64,000 bases of DNA from JAWSUT01 sp033549345 (GTDB lineage: Bacteria > Bacillota > Dethiobacteria > Dethiobacterales > Dethiobacteraceae). Position 1 is the first letter of the stretch. Every line of letters begins with the position of its first letter. The stretch lies in NCBI GenBank assembly GCA_033549345.1, contig JAWSUT010000008.1, positions 1 through 64,000 on the forward strand, in the 5' to 3' direction. Made by a program: the position numbers and the translations under genes. Under the pieces are notes generated by a model, which had not been told where the DNA came from, did not search any database, and worked only from the letters and a program-made list of their open reading frames with translations. Positions 15,034 through 23,110 of the stretch are shown in pieces.

Positions 15034-16647
15034 ATGTCAACGGTCGAAGAGAAAAGGCAGGAAAACTATCAATTCTGGCTGCAGCAGGACGAGGAGCTTT
15101 TGGCCCGCCGTGAAGAAGCTTACAACGTGGGGGGAGACAAGCAGCTTCAGAGATTGGCCAAGCAGGGTAAAGTTCCTGCCCGGCAGTTAGTGGAGATGCT
15201 GATTGACCCCGATTCGGAATTTTATGAGCTTGGCCTGGATGCCGGTTATAATATTGGCTATCCTGAGCAGCCTCATATTCCCGGCGGCGGTGTGATTACC
15301 GGTGTGGGTAAGGTGCATGGTAAAGACTGCATGATTTTTGCCAATGAAAGCAGGATGACGGCAGGGACGTATTATCCTATAACACTGAAGAAGCATATGC
15401 GTGCGCAAAAAATTGCAGAACAGTGCGGACTGCCCTGCATTTATATTGCAGACTCCGGTGGGATCTTTCTGCCCTTACAGAGGGAATGTTTTGCTGACGA
15501 GGGCATGTTCGGAACCATGTTTTACAATATGACCCGGATGTCGGCTAAAGGGATTAAGCAGTATACTCTCAGTACCGGTGGTAATACTGCCGGGGGTGCT
15601 TATATTGTTTACCTGGCCTGTGAGTCGATTATGATTGATAAACTGGCGTATGCATTTTTGGCCGGTCCGCCGATGGTACGTTCTGCTATCGGGGAAGACG
15701 TGACGGCAGAAAACCTGGGCGGCGCATACGTGCATACACAACATTCCGGCGGCTGCGATCATTTTGTACAGAGCCAGGAAGAGGGGATTAACAGGCTCAG
15801 GGAAATTGTTAGCTTTGACCCGCCACAGAAGTTTCACGGGCAGCGGTACGATAGCTGGGATGAGCCACTCTACGGTGCGGATGAACTGATGGCGTCCATG
15901 CCTGCCGACCCGTACACGCCCATTGATATTAAGGATGTTATCAAGTGCATTGCAGACGGCAGTTATTTTCGGGAGTATAAGGCAAATTACGCGCCGGGTC
16001 GCGGTGACAACATTATTTGCGGAAAATTCTGGCTTAAAGGAATGCCCATTGGCGTTGTTGCTTCCAACAGAAACGGTGTAATTTTTAATGAAGCGGCCAG
16101 AAAGGCTACAGAGTGGGTTGTTCGTTGCGGCAACGACAAAACACCTTTATTATATATCCAGAATTCACCTGGTTATATGGTGGGCAGTAATGAAGAGTGG
16201 GCCGGTATTGGCAAGTATGGTGCTGATATGGTCAGGGCCTGTGCCTGTGCTAATGTACCGAAGATTCAGTGGGTTATCGGGCCGGATCACGGTGCAGCCA
16301 ACTACGGGATGTGCGGCAGAGCATATAACCCCCGTTTCGTTTTCCATACGATGAGGGCCCGCACCACGGTAATGGCGGGACGGACGGCGGCGTTTATCCT
16401 GGAGAGTATTGAACGCAAGAACAAGAAGGTGAAAGGCGAAGAGATAGACGAGGCGAAGATGACTGAGTTCAGGAATAAGATGGTTGAACGGTACGACCGG
16501 GACGGCCATCCCTATGTGACGGGGTCTCTCCTTTTCCATGACGGGATCATTACCTGGCCCGAGGCCCGGGATAAACTGGCCCGGGGATTTGAACTGGCGC
16601 TGCGGGAGCCGATTGCCCAGTCACATTTTGGCAACTTTAAATTCTAA
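15034..16647 (+). CDS. Acyl-CoA carboxyltransferase (biotin-dependent, beta-subunit type)
   Basis: A 537-residue carboxyltransferase of the propionyl-/methylcrotonyl-/glutaconyl-CoA family. It transfers CO2 between carboxybiotin and an acyl-CoA, or the reverse in decarboxylases. Two crotonase-fold halves are visible: the first with GGGVITGVGKVHGKDCMIFANE, DSGGIFLP and STGGNTAGGAY (oxyanion Gly-Gly), the second with GVVASNRNGVIFNEAARK, QNSPGYMVG and a GAANYGMCGRAY segment. The ATG at 15034 follows GGGGGAGG; the upstream ATG at 15013 overlaps that site. No biotin carboxylase, biotin carrier or decarboxylase subunit lies nearby, so the substrate cannot be set. It is a single-gene unit. Confidence 0.88.
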   Translation: MSTVEEKRQENYQFWLQQDEELLARREEAYNVGGDKQLQRLAKQGKVPARQLVEMLIDPDSEFYELGLDAGYNIGYPEQPHIPGGGVITGVGKVHGKDCMIFANESRMTAGTYYPITLKKHMRAQKIAEQCGLPCIYIADSGGIFLPLQRECFADEGMFGTMFYNMTRMSAKGIKQYTLSTGGNTAGGAYIVYLACESIMIDKLAYAFLAGPPMVRSAIGEDVTAENLGGAYVHTQHSGGCDHFVQSQEEGINRLREIVSFDPPQKFHGQRYDSWDEPLYGADELMASMPADPYTPIDIKDVIKCIADGSYFREYKANYAPGRGDNIICGKFWLKGMPIGVVASNRNGVIFNEAARKATEWVVRCGNDKTPLLYIQNSPGYMVGSNEEWAGIGKYGADMVRACACANVPKIQWVIGPDHGAANYGMCGRAYNPRFVFHTMRARTTVMAGRTAAFILESIERKNKKVKGEEIDEAKMTEFRNKMVERYDRDGHPYVTGSLLFHDGIITWPEARDKLARGFELALREPIAQSHFGNFKF

Positions 16648-16653
16648 AAAGAT

Positions 16654-16690
16654 AAGGCGGAAAACAAATTGTTTTCCGCCTTATAATATT
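16654..16690. terminator. Bidirectional terminator between convergent genes
   Basis: AAGGCGGAAAAC (16654-16665) pairs perfectly with GTTTTCCGCCTT (16671-16682), with A/T-rich flanks on both sides. The right arm contains the stop codon of the minus-strand frame at 16681. Confidence 0.8.
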
Positions 16691-16878
16691 TCTCCGCCAA
16701 GTTGGATAATCAGGCTGGCGGTTTCCCGGCCTTCTGTTAATGTGGACATTGTCAGGTCGCGAAACAGTTTTTCCAGTTTATCATCCTTGGCGTTGGAGGC
16801 CATGGCGGCATAACCGCTGGCCGCCAGGTTATTATCTTTATAATAGTCATAGAGAAAATCAAGGTCTTTTATTTTTCT
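16681..16878 (-). pseudogene. Second part of a split helical protein (no start codon of its own)
   Basis: This open frame reads KIKDLDFLYDYYKDNNLAAS, then a helical stretch ending IIQLGGEIL. It is in the -1 frame relative to the gene just upstream. It has no ATG/GTG/TTG with a ribosome site near its beginning; the first ATG is at 16803. It continues the upstream protein if one base is missed in the A5 run at about 16872-16876. The two parts would form a helical bundle of about 135 residues, possibly coat-protein-like or ferritin-like. No family is assigned. Confidence 0.45.
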
Positions 16879-17084
16879 TCACCCACTCTCTCGAGTTGTT
16901 TGCGCAGTTTGTCGTTTACTTTTTCCATTAACATGGCCCGTTCCTCGAAGAAATTCCTCACAACCTTGTCTTCCGCCAGGCCGGCAAACAATTTCATTTT
17001 TTTACGGGAAACATCTGTCATGGTTACGGCACGGATTAAGGCTAACTGGTCATTGGATTCAAAAAGTGTATGCTGATTGAGCAA
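16869..17084 (-). CDS. Small helical protein, possibly the first half of a frameshifted gene
   Basis: A 71-residue soluble, all-helical, charged protein (LLNQHTLFESNDQLALIRAV, then a Lys/Glu-rich helix ending LERVGEEK). The TTG at 17084 is chosen because AAAAAAGGAGG lies 7 nt upstream; the ATG at 17108 would overlap that site. The stop at 16869 falls right after a short A run, and the next frame continues with similar helical composition. It is divergent from leuS. I do not recognise the family. Confidence 0.5.
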   Translation of the reverse strand: MLNQHTLFESNDQLALIRAVTMTDVSRKKMKLFAGLAEDKVVRNFFEERAMLMEKVNDKLRKQLERVGEEK

Positions 17085-17185
17085 ACTCCCGCCTCCTTTT
17101 TTGCTCATAGTATTTAACTATGGGGCCGTTAATTATACGAATTACCATTACTGCTGATGTATAAACTACTGCGACTGGAGGCCTC

Positions 17186-17215
17186 TTGCATTGGACACTT
17201 TTCTGCGTATATAAT
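17186..17215 (+). promoter_or_regulatory. leuS promoter
   Basis: TTGCAT (17186-17191), 18-bp spacer, TATAAT (17210-17215). Only about 50 nt of leader follow before the start codon, with no T-box leader, unlike many Firmicute leuS genes. Confidence 0.6.
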
Positions 17216-17273
17216 AGTAAGAAGGCCTGTCCGCAGGTGTTTTTGTGATTTTACTGGTATGGGAGGCAATGTT

Positions 17274-19739
17274 GTGGCAGATTATGCTCCGGAGATTATT
17301 GAACCAAAGTGGCAACAATTCTGGGAAGAAAACAATTTTTACAAAACCGATGAGGAAGGGAAGAAAAAGTACTATGTGTTAGAGATGTTCCCTTACCCGT
17401 CCGGCAAGTTACATATGGGCCATATGCGTGTATATTCAATCGGTGATGTTTTGGCGCGGTTTTTACGAATGCGGGGGTATAGTGTGCTGCATCCGATGGG
17501 CTGGGATGCCTTTGGGCTTCCGGCTGAGAACGCTGCCATTGAACGTCAGGTACATCCGGCAGAGTGGACGTATGCCAATATTGAGGCGATGAAGAAGCAG
17601 CAAAAGGCACTTGGCATCAGCTATGATTGGGACAGGGAAGTAACGACGTGCGCTCCGGATTATTATCGCTGGACGCAGTGGCTGTTCCTGTTGTTTTACA
17701 AGCGGGGCCTGGCTTATAAGAAGAAGGCGGCTGTGAACTGGTGTCCGCAGTGTGCCACTGTACTCGCCAACGAACAGGTGGAAGACGGTGGCTGCTGGCG
17801 CTGTGGTGAAGAAGTTATTGTCAAAGATCTGGAACAGTGGTTTTTACGGATTACCGATTATGCCGAAAGGCTTCTGGATGATTTAAAGCTTCTCTCCGGC
17901 TGGCCTGAGCGGGTTCGTACAATGCAGGAGAACTGGATTGGCAAAAGCGAAGGAGCTCTGATTCGTTTTCCGATTAAAGGCCGGGATACAGAAATCCCCG
18001 TGTTTACTACAAGGCCGGATACGCTCTTTGGTGTAACCTATATGGTACTGGCCGCTGAGCATCCACTTGTGGACGAGCTGACTGCGGGTACAGAGGATGA
18101 AGAAACCGTCCGCGCCTTTGTGGAGAAGACCAGAAAGCTGACCGACGTGACCCGTTCATCCACCGAGATGGAGAAGGAAGGAATTTTTACCGGCGCCTAC
18201 TGCATTAACCCCGTAAACGGTGAAGAAGTACCGATTCTGGTGGGCAATTACGTTCTGATGGGGTACGGCACCGGTGCAGTCATGGGTGTACCGGCCCATG
18301 ACCAGCGTGACTTTGAGTTTGCAAAGAAATATAACCTGCCTGTGCGGGTGGTAATTTCTCCCCGTGAACAGATTCTGAAGGCCGAAGAGATGAATGAGGC
18401 TTATGTGGATGACGGGGTCCTGGTTAATTCCTCGCAGTTTGACGGCATGCCAAATGTTGAGGCAATAAAAGCTATTACCATACACCTCGAGGAAAATAAC
18501 CGGGGGGAAGGTAAGGTTACCTACCGTTTGCGTGACTGGCTGATTTCACGCCAGCGTTACTGGGGCGCGCCGATTCCCATTGTTTACTGTGACCACTGCG
18601 GCCCTGTGCCTGTACCCGATGAGGATTTGCCTGTACAGCTGCCCCGTGATGTGGTTTTCCGGGCCGGCCGGTCACCCTTGGCCGACCATGAAGGTTTTTT
18701 GAAAACCACATGTCCCACCTGCAGCGGCGAAGCGCGGCGGGAAACGGATACCATGGATACCTTTATCTGTTCGTCGTGGTATTTCTTTCGTTACACAGAC
18801 CCTCACAATGCGGAAAAAGCATTTGACCGGGAGAAGAATGATGCCTGGGTTCCCGTGGACCAGTATATTGGCGGAATTGAGCACGCTATCTTGCATCTGT
18901 TGTATTCGCGGTTTTTTACCAAGGTTCTGCATGATGCGGGGATGACTACTGCTGTGGAGCCGTTCACCCGGCTGCTGGCCCAGGGTATGGTCAACAAAGA
19001 CGGAGCCAAAATGTCAAAATCTAAGGGAAATGTGGTCAGCCCCGATGAAATTATTAAGAAATACGGTGCCGATACCGGCCGTCTCTTTATTCTTTTTGCC
19101 GCTCCGCCGGAAAAAGACCTGGACTGGAGTGACCGGGGTGTGGAAGGCTGTTACCGTTTCCTAAAGAGAGTCTGGCGTTTGGTGGACCGTTATGCGGGGG
19201 CCGTACAGGGTGGCCATGATTTGTCCGGTCTTGATGAAGCCGACGCAAAACTGCGCCGTGGGTTCCATGCAGCGCTGAAAAAGGTTACCGAAGATATTGA
19301 GGAACGGTTTAACTTTAATACTGCTATTTCCGCTGTTATGGAGGCGGTGAATACGGCTTACAGCTATATGAATGAAAAAGAAGATGCCATACATGCCGGA
19401 GCTATGGCAGAATCTCTGGAACTGCTTGTGCTGATGCTGGCTCCGTTTGCACCGCATCTGGGGGAGGAAATGTGGCAGCAGCTGGGTAAACCCGGAAGCG
19501 TTCACAGTCAGCCGTGGCCCGCATATGACCCAGCAGTTCTGGAAGTGGCGGAAGTGGAAATTGTGGTCCAGGTTAACGGCAAAGTACGCGGCAGGCTCAC
19601 CGTGCCCGCCGGCCTTGATGCTGAAAAGATGCATGCTCTGGCCGTTTCTGATTCACGAATAGAGCAATTTGTAGAAGAGAAGCAGGTTATGAAGGTCATC
19701 ACTGTCCCGGACAAGTTGATTAATCTGGTCGTACGCTGA
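17274..19739 (+). CDS. leuS: Leucyl-tRNA synthetase
   Basis: An 821-residue class Ia synthetase that charges tRNA-Leu with leucine and edits mischarged products. The signature YPSGKLHMGH (HIGH motif, residues 41-50) is followed by a four-Cys zinc-like knuckle (WCPQCA, then CWRCG). The CP1 editing domain includes FTTRPDTLFGVTYMVLA and GTGAVMGVPAHDQRDFEFA. The catalytic loop KMSKSKGNVV precedes a C-terminal anticodon-binding domain ending VNGKVRGR. The GTG at 17274 is chosen because GGGAGG lies 7 nt upstream; the longer frame to 17157 runs through the promoter. The gene is bacterial in type and full length. Confidence 0.97.
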   Translation: MADYAPEIIEPKWQQFWEENNFYKTDEEGKKKYYVLEMFPYPSGKLHMGHMRVYSIGDVLARFLRMRGYSVLHPMGWDAFGLPAENAAIERQVHPAEWTYANIEAMKKQQKALGISYDWDREVTTCAPDYYRWTQWLFLLFYKRGLAYKKKAAVNWCPQCATVLANEQVEDGGCWRCGEEVIVKDLEQWFLRITDYAERLLDDLKLLSGWPERVRTMQENWIGKSEGALIRFPIKGRDTEIPVFTTRPDTLFGVTYMVLAAEHPLVDELTAGTEDEETVRAFVEKTRKLTDVTRSSTEMEKEGIFTGAYCINPVNGEEVPILVGNYVLMGYGTGAVMGVPAHDQRDFEFAKKYNLPVRVVISPREQILKAEEMNEAYVDDGVLVNSSQFDGMPNVEAIKAITIHLEENNRGEGKVTYRLRDWLISRQRYWGAPIPIVYCDHCGPVPVPDEDLPVQLPRDVVFRAGRSPLADHEGFLKTTCPTCSGEARRETDTMDTFICSSWYFFRYTDPHNAEKAFDREKNDAWVPVDQYIGGIEHAILHLLYSRFFTKVLHDAGMTTAVEPFTRLLAQGMVNKDGAKMSKSKGNVVSPDEIIKKYGADTGRLFILFAAPPEKDLDWSDRGVEGCYRFLKRVWRLVDRYAGAVQGGHDLSGLDEADAKLRRGFHAALKKVTEDIEERFNFNTAISAVMEAVNTAYSYMNEKEDAIHAGAMAESLELLVLMLAPFAPHLGEEMWQQLGKPGSVHSQPWPAYDPAVLEVAEVEIVVQVNGKVRGRLTVPAGLDAEKMHALAVSDSRIEQFVEEKQVMKVITVPDKLINLVVR

Positions 19740-19771
19740 CATTACCCGGGAAATATTGTCATAAAAGGATG

Positions 19772-19837
19772 CCTCCCGGCAGGAAAAAAGTGGTTTTCTG
19801 GCGAAAACCACCGGTAAACTGCCGGGAGGTTGTTTTT
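19772..19837 (+). promoter_or_regulatory. Long hairpin enclosing the comEA ribosome site
   Basis: CCTCCCGGCAG (19772-19782) pairs perfectly with CTGCCGGGAGG (19819-19829), and an inner stem GTGGTTTTC / GAAAACCAC lies between. The right arm contains the GGGAGG ribosome site of comEA (ATG 19838) and is followed by TTGTTTTT. The structure can therefore be the leuS terminator, a transcription attenuator and a translation block for comEA. Confidence 0.65.
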
Positions 19838-20404
19838 ATGATTGAGTTTACCCGCAGAGAGCAAATCGGAGCATTGGTTCTGGCCGGCCTGCTTGTTGTC
19901 GGTATATTCATCCGGTTTGCTGTGCTGCCCACAGACCCCGGAGATATTGTGATTGAAGATCCTGTTCACACAGAGGCTGAAACAGAACAAAAGGCTGCAA
20001 TTTTGATCCATGTGGCCGGTGCGGTTTTACGTCCGGGAGTATATGAACTGCAGGAAGGTGACAGGGTGCTGGATGCGGTGGAAGCGGCGGGAGGAAGCCT
20101 GGAAGAGGGAGACCCGCATGCCTTAAATCTTGCGGAACCGCTCTATGACGGCAGGCGCATTACGGTGCCGTATATTCGGGAGAGCGGGGTTGAAGTTGCC
20201 CCTGAGAGCGGGAAAATTAACATTAATACCGCAACGGCTGCAGAATTTGAAAGTCTTCCGGGAATCGGCCCGGCCAAAGCTGGGGCGATAGCCGATTTCC
20301 GGGAACAACACGGCCCGTTTACCGACTTGGCAGATCTGGCTCTTGTGCCGGGAATCGGCCCTAAGACTGTGGAGAGCTTAAAAGAATACATCACATTATA
20401 TTAA
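19838..20404 (+). CDS. comEA: Competence protein ComEA (DNA receptor)
   Basis: A 188-residue membrane-anchored DNA-binding protein for natural transformation. One N-terminal membrane helix (about residues 10-30) is followed by an SLBB domain (HVAGAVLRPGVYELQEGDRV onward) and a C-terminal pair of helix-hairpin-helix motifs (ININTATAAEFESLPGIGPAK, then ALVPGIGPKTVESLKEY) that bind DNA without sequence specificity. Start ATG 19838, GGGAGG 8 nt upstream. In Bacillus comEA, comEB and comEC form one operon. Here comEB is absent and comEC lies 10 kb away, with germination genes between. An efficient terminator follows at 20413. Confidence 0.93.
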   Translation: MIEFTRREQIGALVLAGLLVVGIFIRFAVLPTDPGDIVIEDPVHTEAETEQKAAILIHVAGAVLRPGVYELQEGDRVLDAVEAAGGSLEEGDPHALNLAEPLYDGRRITVPYIRESGVEVAPESGKININTATAAEFESLPGIGPAKAGAIADFREQHGPFTDLADLALVPGIGPKTVESLKEYITLY

Positions 20405-20410
20405 ACACAA

Positions 20411-20441
20411 AACCCCTGACGGCTTCGTCAGGGGCTTTTTT
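20411..20441 (+). terminator. Terminator of comEA
   Basis: CCCCTGACG (20413-20421) pairs with CGTCAGGGG (20426-20434), then CTTTTTT. Confidence 0.9.
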
Positions 20442-20459
20442 GGGGAAAATCAGGGAAGA

Positions 20460-20496
20460 AATGAAGACGGGGAACCTGTCCCCGCGTCTTCATTTG
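20460..20496. repeat. Palindromic dispersed repeat, copy A
   Basis: TGAAGACG...CGTCTTCA with the core GGGGAACCTGTCCCCG. It overlaps the stop codon of the minus-strand gene at 20490: its TCA is the TGA of that gene. It is the same family as copies at 27655, 27753, 50258 and 50314. Confidence 0.8.
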
Positions 20497-20690
20497 GGGG
20501 CGAAGATGGCGTTAATCAGGTCGGTGGGATTGGGCAGTTCGAGACCGGTAACCTGAGCGATGGCCATAAAGGAGCCAAGGGCCCAGAGTGTGAGGAAGGC
20601 AGCCAGTTCTTTCCACATTCTTTCCACGGCAAGGCGCGGCGCTTCGGCGACAGCGATGAGTAAAAGGATCGCAATAAGTAAAAGGAGCAA
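20490..20690 (-). CDS. Small membrane protein at the end of the germination operon
   Basis: A 66-residue protein with one or two hydrophobic segments (LLLLIAILLLIAVAEAP and FLTLWALGSFMAIAQV). TTG start at 20690 with GGAGGTG 5 nt upstream, 16 bp after the gerC-type gene, so it is the fourth gene of that operon. Short membrane proteins in germinant-receptor operons have been described in some spore formers (GerD/GerAD-like). Homology was not established here. The stop codon lies in palindromic repeat A. Confidence 0.6.
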   Translation of the reverse strand: MLLLLIAILLLIAVAEAPRLAVERMWKELAAFLTLWALGSFMAIAQVTGLELPNPTDLINAIFAPK

Positions 20691-20706
20691 CTTTTCACCT
20701 CCGGTA

Positions 20707-21993
20707 TCAACGGTTTACACGGGTGGGGTGTGAGTGCTGCCCGGTGCGGCGGATGTTGGCTTCAACATGAATCTCGACATCCAGTTTACTGAATACCTCC
20801 GGCCAGCGGTCGGCCACTTTTCGGAAAGTTTCCGGGTCCTTCTGGTTCAGTATTTTACCGAAACCGACTACGTCTGTTTCCAATTCCTGTAAAATACTAA
20901 GGGCTTTTTCCATCTCTACTTTAATGGCGCCCGCCTTGGCGCTGTTTAACTTTACAATCATCTCAGGCGTGGAAAGGTCTACGAAACTGGTTTGGCTTGC
21001 AATATCACCCTCTGCTTCGACTTCCACGTGAAAGGATATTCTCCCATCCTTGATAACCGGTGTAACCTTCGTTTCAGATCGCGATATCAGGAGATTCACG
21101 TGGTGTCCCGGCCGCACCGGGTCATGTACAGTAATAACGCCGCGTATTGTGCCACCCGTCAGCCAGAGAACACCGCGTGCTTCAATATGGTTGATAATCC
21201 CGGCCAGTTTGTCTCCGCGAAAGACAGCCATACCGTCCATAGATAAAATTTGTTCCGGTTCTTCCTGTCCGCCACCACTTTCACCGCCCCCGCTGCCGCC
21301 ACTGCTTTCACCACCGCCGCCACTTTGGCCGCCCTCACCACCGCCTTTCTTTTCCGGGTTGAGTTCCTTGAGTTCATCTTCCAGCAAAGGGCCGACCATA
21401 ACGGCTACCGTATGGGCATCCTGGCCCGGTGTGGCCATTTGGCGCAGGACATGATAAACCTCCTGCGGATCTGTTTCCGAGGATTCATTGGCCTGCTGAA
21501 TCATGCCAAGCAGCTCGCTGCTGATGGTTCCTTCCAGACGTTCGGTGACAGCCAACACTTCCTGGGCTATGCCCGGTGCAATTAGCACAAATGCGTTCAG
21601 GCGGACTTGCGGGTTGCGAATGACAAAGTCCATAATCGGTGACAGTCCCTCTTTGGCCGCTTCTTCGCCGATCACAAGCAGTTCGTTATGGGACAGAAAA
21701 ATGCGCCGGGACAGAGAGAAGGAGGCCTGCTGAATGGCCAGATCAATGGATGCACCGACTCCTGAATAGAGCACGGTGGGCTCGCCTTCACCGCTGCCGC
21801 TTTCGCCACCGGTTGCTGCAGGCCGCTCAACAGCCAGTGTGACCAGATACGGCGCACGCCTGCCGGGCAAATAGTCTATGGCCATACCGCGCACAATGGC
21901 CAGAGTTTCTACTTCGTCCTGGTCCCAGCACCCGCCTGTAAAAATCAGTAGAACACAAAGCACAACAAGAAAGAATATTCGTCGTTTATTCAT
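20707..21993 (-). CDS. Spore germination lipoprotein, GerAC/GerKC family
   Basis: A 428-residue C subunit of a nutrient germinant receptor, attached to the spore inner membrane. The ATG at 21993 begins a signal peptide ending in the lipobox FTGGC, followed by the family signature WDQDEVETLAIVRGMAIDY. The N-terminal and C-terminal Ger(x)C domains are joined by an unusual Gly/Ser/Glu-rich low-complexity insert at about residues 215-245. The start overlaps the stop of the B gene by 8 nt, so translation is coupled. The N-terminus beyond 21993 is rejected because it lies inside the B gene. Confidence 0.9.
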   Translation of the reverse strand: MNKRRIFFLVVLCVLLIFTGGCWDQDEVETLAIVRGMAIDYLPGRRAPYLVTLAVERPAATGGESGSGEGEPTVLYSGVGASIDLAIQQASFSLSRRIFLSHNELLVIGEEAAKEGLSPIMDFVIRNPQVRLNAFVLIAPGIAQEVLAVTERLEGTISSELLGMIQQANESSETDPQEVYHVLRQMATPGQDAHTVAVMVGPLLEDELKELNPEKKGGGEGGQSGGGGESSGGSGGGESGGGQEEPEQILSMDGMAVFRGDKLAGIINHIEARGVLWLTGGTIRGVITVHDPVRPGHHVNLLISRSETKVTPVIKDGRISFHVEVEAEGDIASQTSFVDLSTPEMIVKLNSAKAGAIKVEMEKALSILQELETDVVGFGKILNQKDPETFRKVADRWPEVFSKLDVEIHVEANIRRTGQHSHPTRVNR

Positions 21994-23110
21994 GCTTCTG
22001 ATTTCCTTCAAACCGGGTGTCAAAAAATTTCTGCCGGATTACTGTTATGAGAAAAAGCAGCAGGGGGAGGCCGAAAAAGTAAATAGAGATACCGTAACGG
22101 GGCCAGGTTTTGGAAAGAAACTCCACAAGCTCTGTCACGTCAACAAAAAGTGTGATGGAGAGGGTGGCCATAATGATACCCAAAGGCAAAACGACCGGAC
22201 GGTACTCGGAGAGGCCGAGGACCTGAGCCAGCCCAAGAGATGCACAGTAATATAACACAGCCGTTTTGATAAACACGCCGGCCACCCAGGTGACCATCAC
22301 CACAACCTCAAAACGGGTCAGGAGATTGCCCAGATTAATGGTACGGACAAACAGATGCAGGGGAAAGCGAAAAGAGCTGGTGAGTTCCGGTCCAAAAATT
22401 GTAAGTGTTCCAATTACACCCAAGGTTAAAAGCATACCTGAGCTGACAATGGCTGTTCCCCCGGCGAGGAAAGCACGTCCCGGCCGGGTCATAAACGGCA
22501 GAAACACCGCCAATACGATAATCTCGCCATGCCAGGCTGCGGGGATGATGGCCGCTTCCAGAATAGGCATGGCACCGTGGGAAAAAAAAGGCAGCATATT
22601 GCCTAGATCCCAGTTTGGCACCGACAGGACAATAATCAGCAGCAGAAAGGAGACCACCAGAATAATAATAAATTCACTCATGCGGGCGATGACCTCCACT
22701 CCGGCAATGACGGCCCAGGCACCAAGCAGGAGCAGGCTGAAATTAAATACAGACAGCGGAGTGTTGGGCATAAAAGATGTGGTCATAAAATCACCAAACT
22801 CCCGGACCACAACCGAAGCTACGTGAACAAAAATCCAGACATAAGCCAGGCCCACCAGTTTCCCGAGATATCTGCCAAGAATGGTTTCACTGTATTGAAA
22901 AATCGTCTGCCCGGGATGCTTATGACCTAACCAGGCCACAAAAAACAATGTAACCAGGCCAAACATCGATCCGGAGATCGTTGCCAGCCAGGCATCGTGA
23001 CCTGCGATGCTGGCTGTGATGGCCGGCACAAACAGAATGACTGTGGCAAGAATTGTAAGAAATACCAGCTGTCCCGTCTGACGGGGCGAGATTTTACCTT
23101 TTTCCAGCAT
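21986..23110 (-). CDS. Spore germination permease, GerAB/GerKB family
   Basis: A 374-residue integral membrane protein of the APC/endospore-germination-permease family, with about ten hydrophobic helices. In known receptors this B subunit binds the germinant. It begins KISPRQTGQLVFLTILATVI, the usual first helix of the family. The ATG at 23110 is chosen because ACGGAGG lies 6 nt upstream. The gene overlaps the A gene upstream by about 17 nt and the C gene downstream by 8 nt. Expression is expected in the forespore, though I could not identify a sigma-G promoter with confidence. Confidence 0.9.
   Translation of the reverse strand: MLEKGKISPRQTGQLVFLTILATVILFVPAITASIAGHDAWLATISGSMFGLVTLFFVAWLGHKHPGQTIFQYSETILGRYLGKLVGLAYVWIFVHVASVVVREFGDFMTTSFMPNTPLSVFNFSLLLLGAWAVIAGVEVIARMSEFIIILVVSFLLLIIVLSVPNWDLGNMLPFFSHGAMPILEAAIIPAAWHGEIIVLAVFLPFMTRPGRAFLAGGTAIVSSGMLLTLGVIGTLTIFGPELTSSFRFPLHLFVRTINLGNLLTRFEVVVMVTWVAGVFIKTAVLYYCASLGLAQVLGLSEYRPVVLPLGIIMATLSITLFVDVTELVEFLSKTWPRYGISIYFFGLPLLLFLITVIRQKFFDTRFEGNQKHE

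Noticed and set aside
17109..17273. T-box leader before leuS
   Set aside because: Only about 50 nt lie between the promoter and the start codon; there is no AGGGTGGNACCGCG-type T-box sequence.
22266..22826. 186-residue plus-strand frame inside the germination permease
   Set aside because: Antisense of a membrane protein; composition (Arg/Thr-rich) is typical of such shadows.
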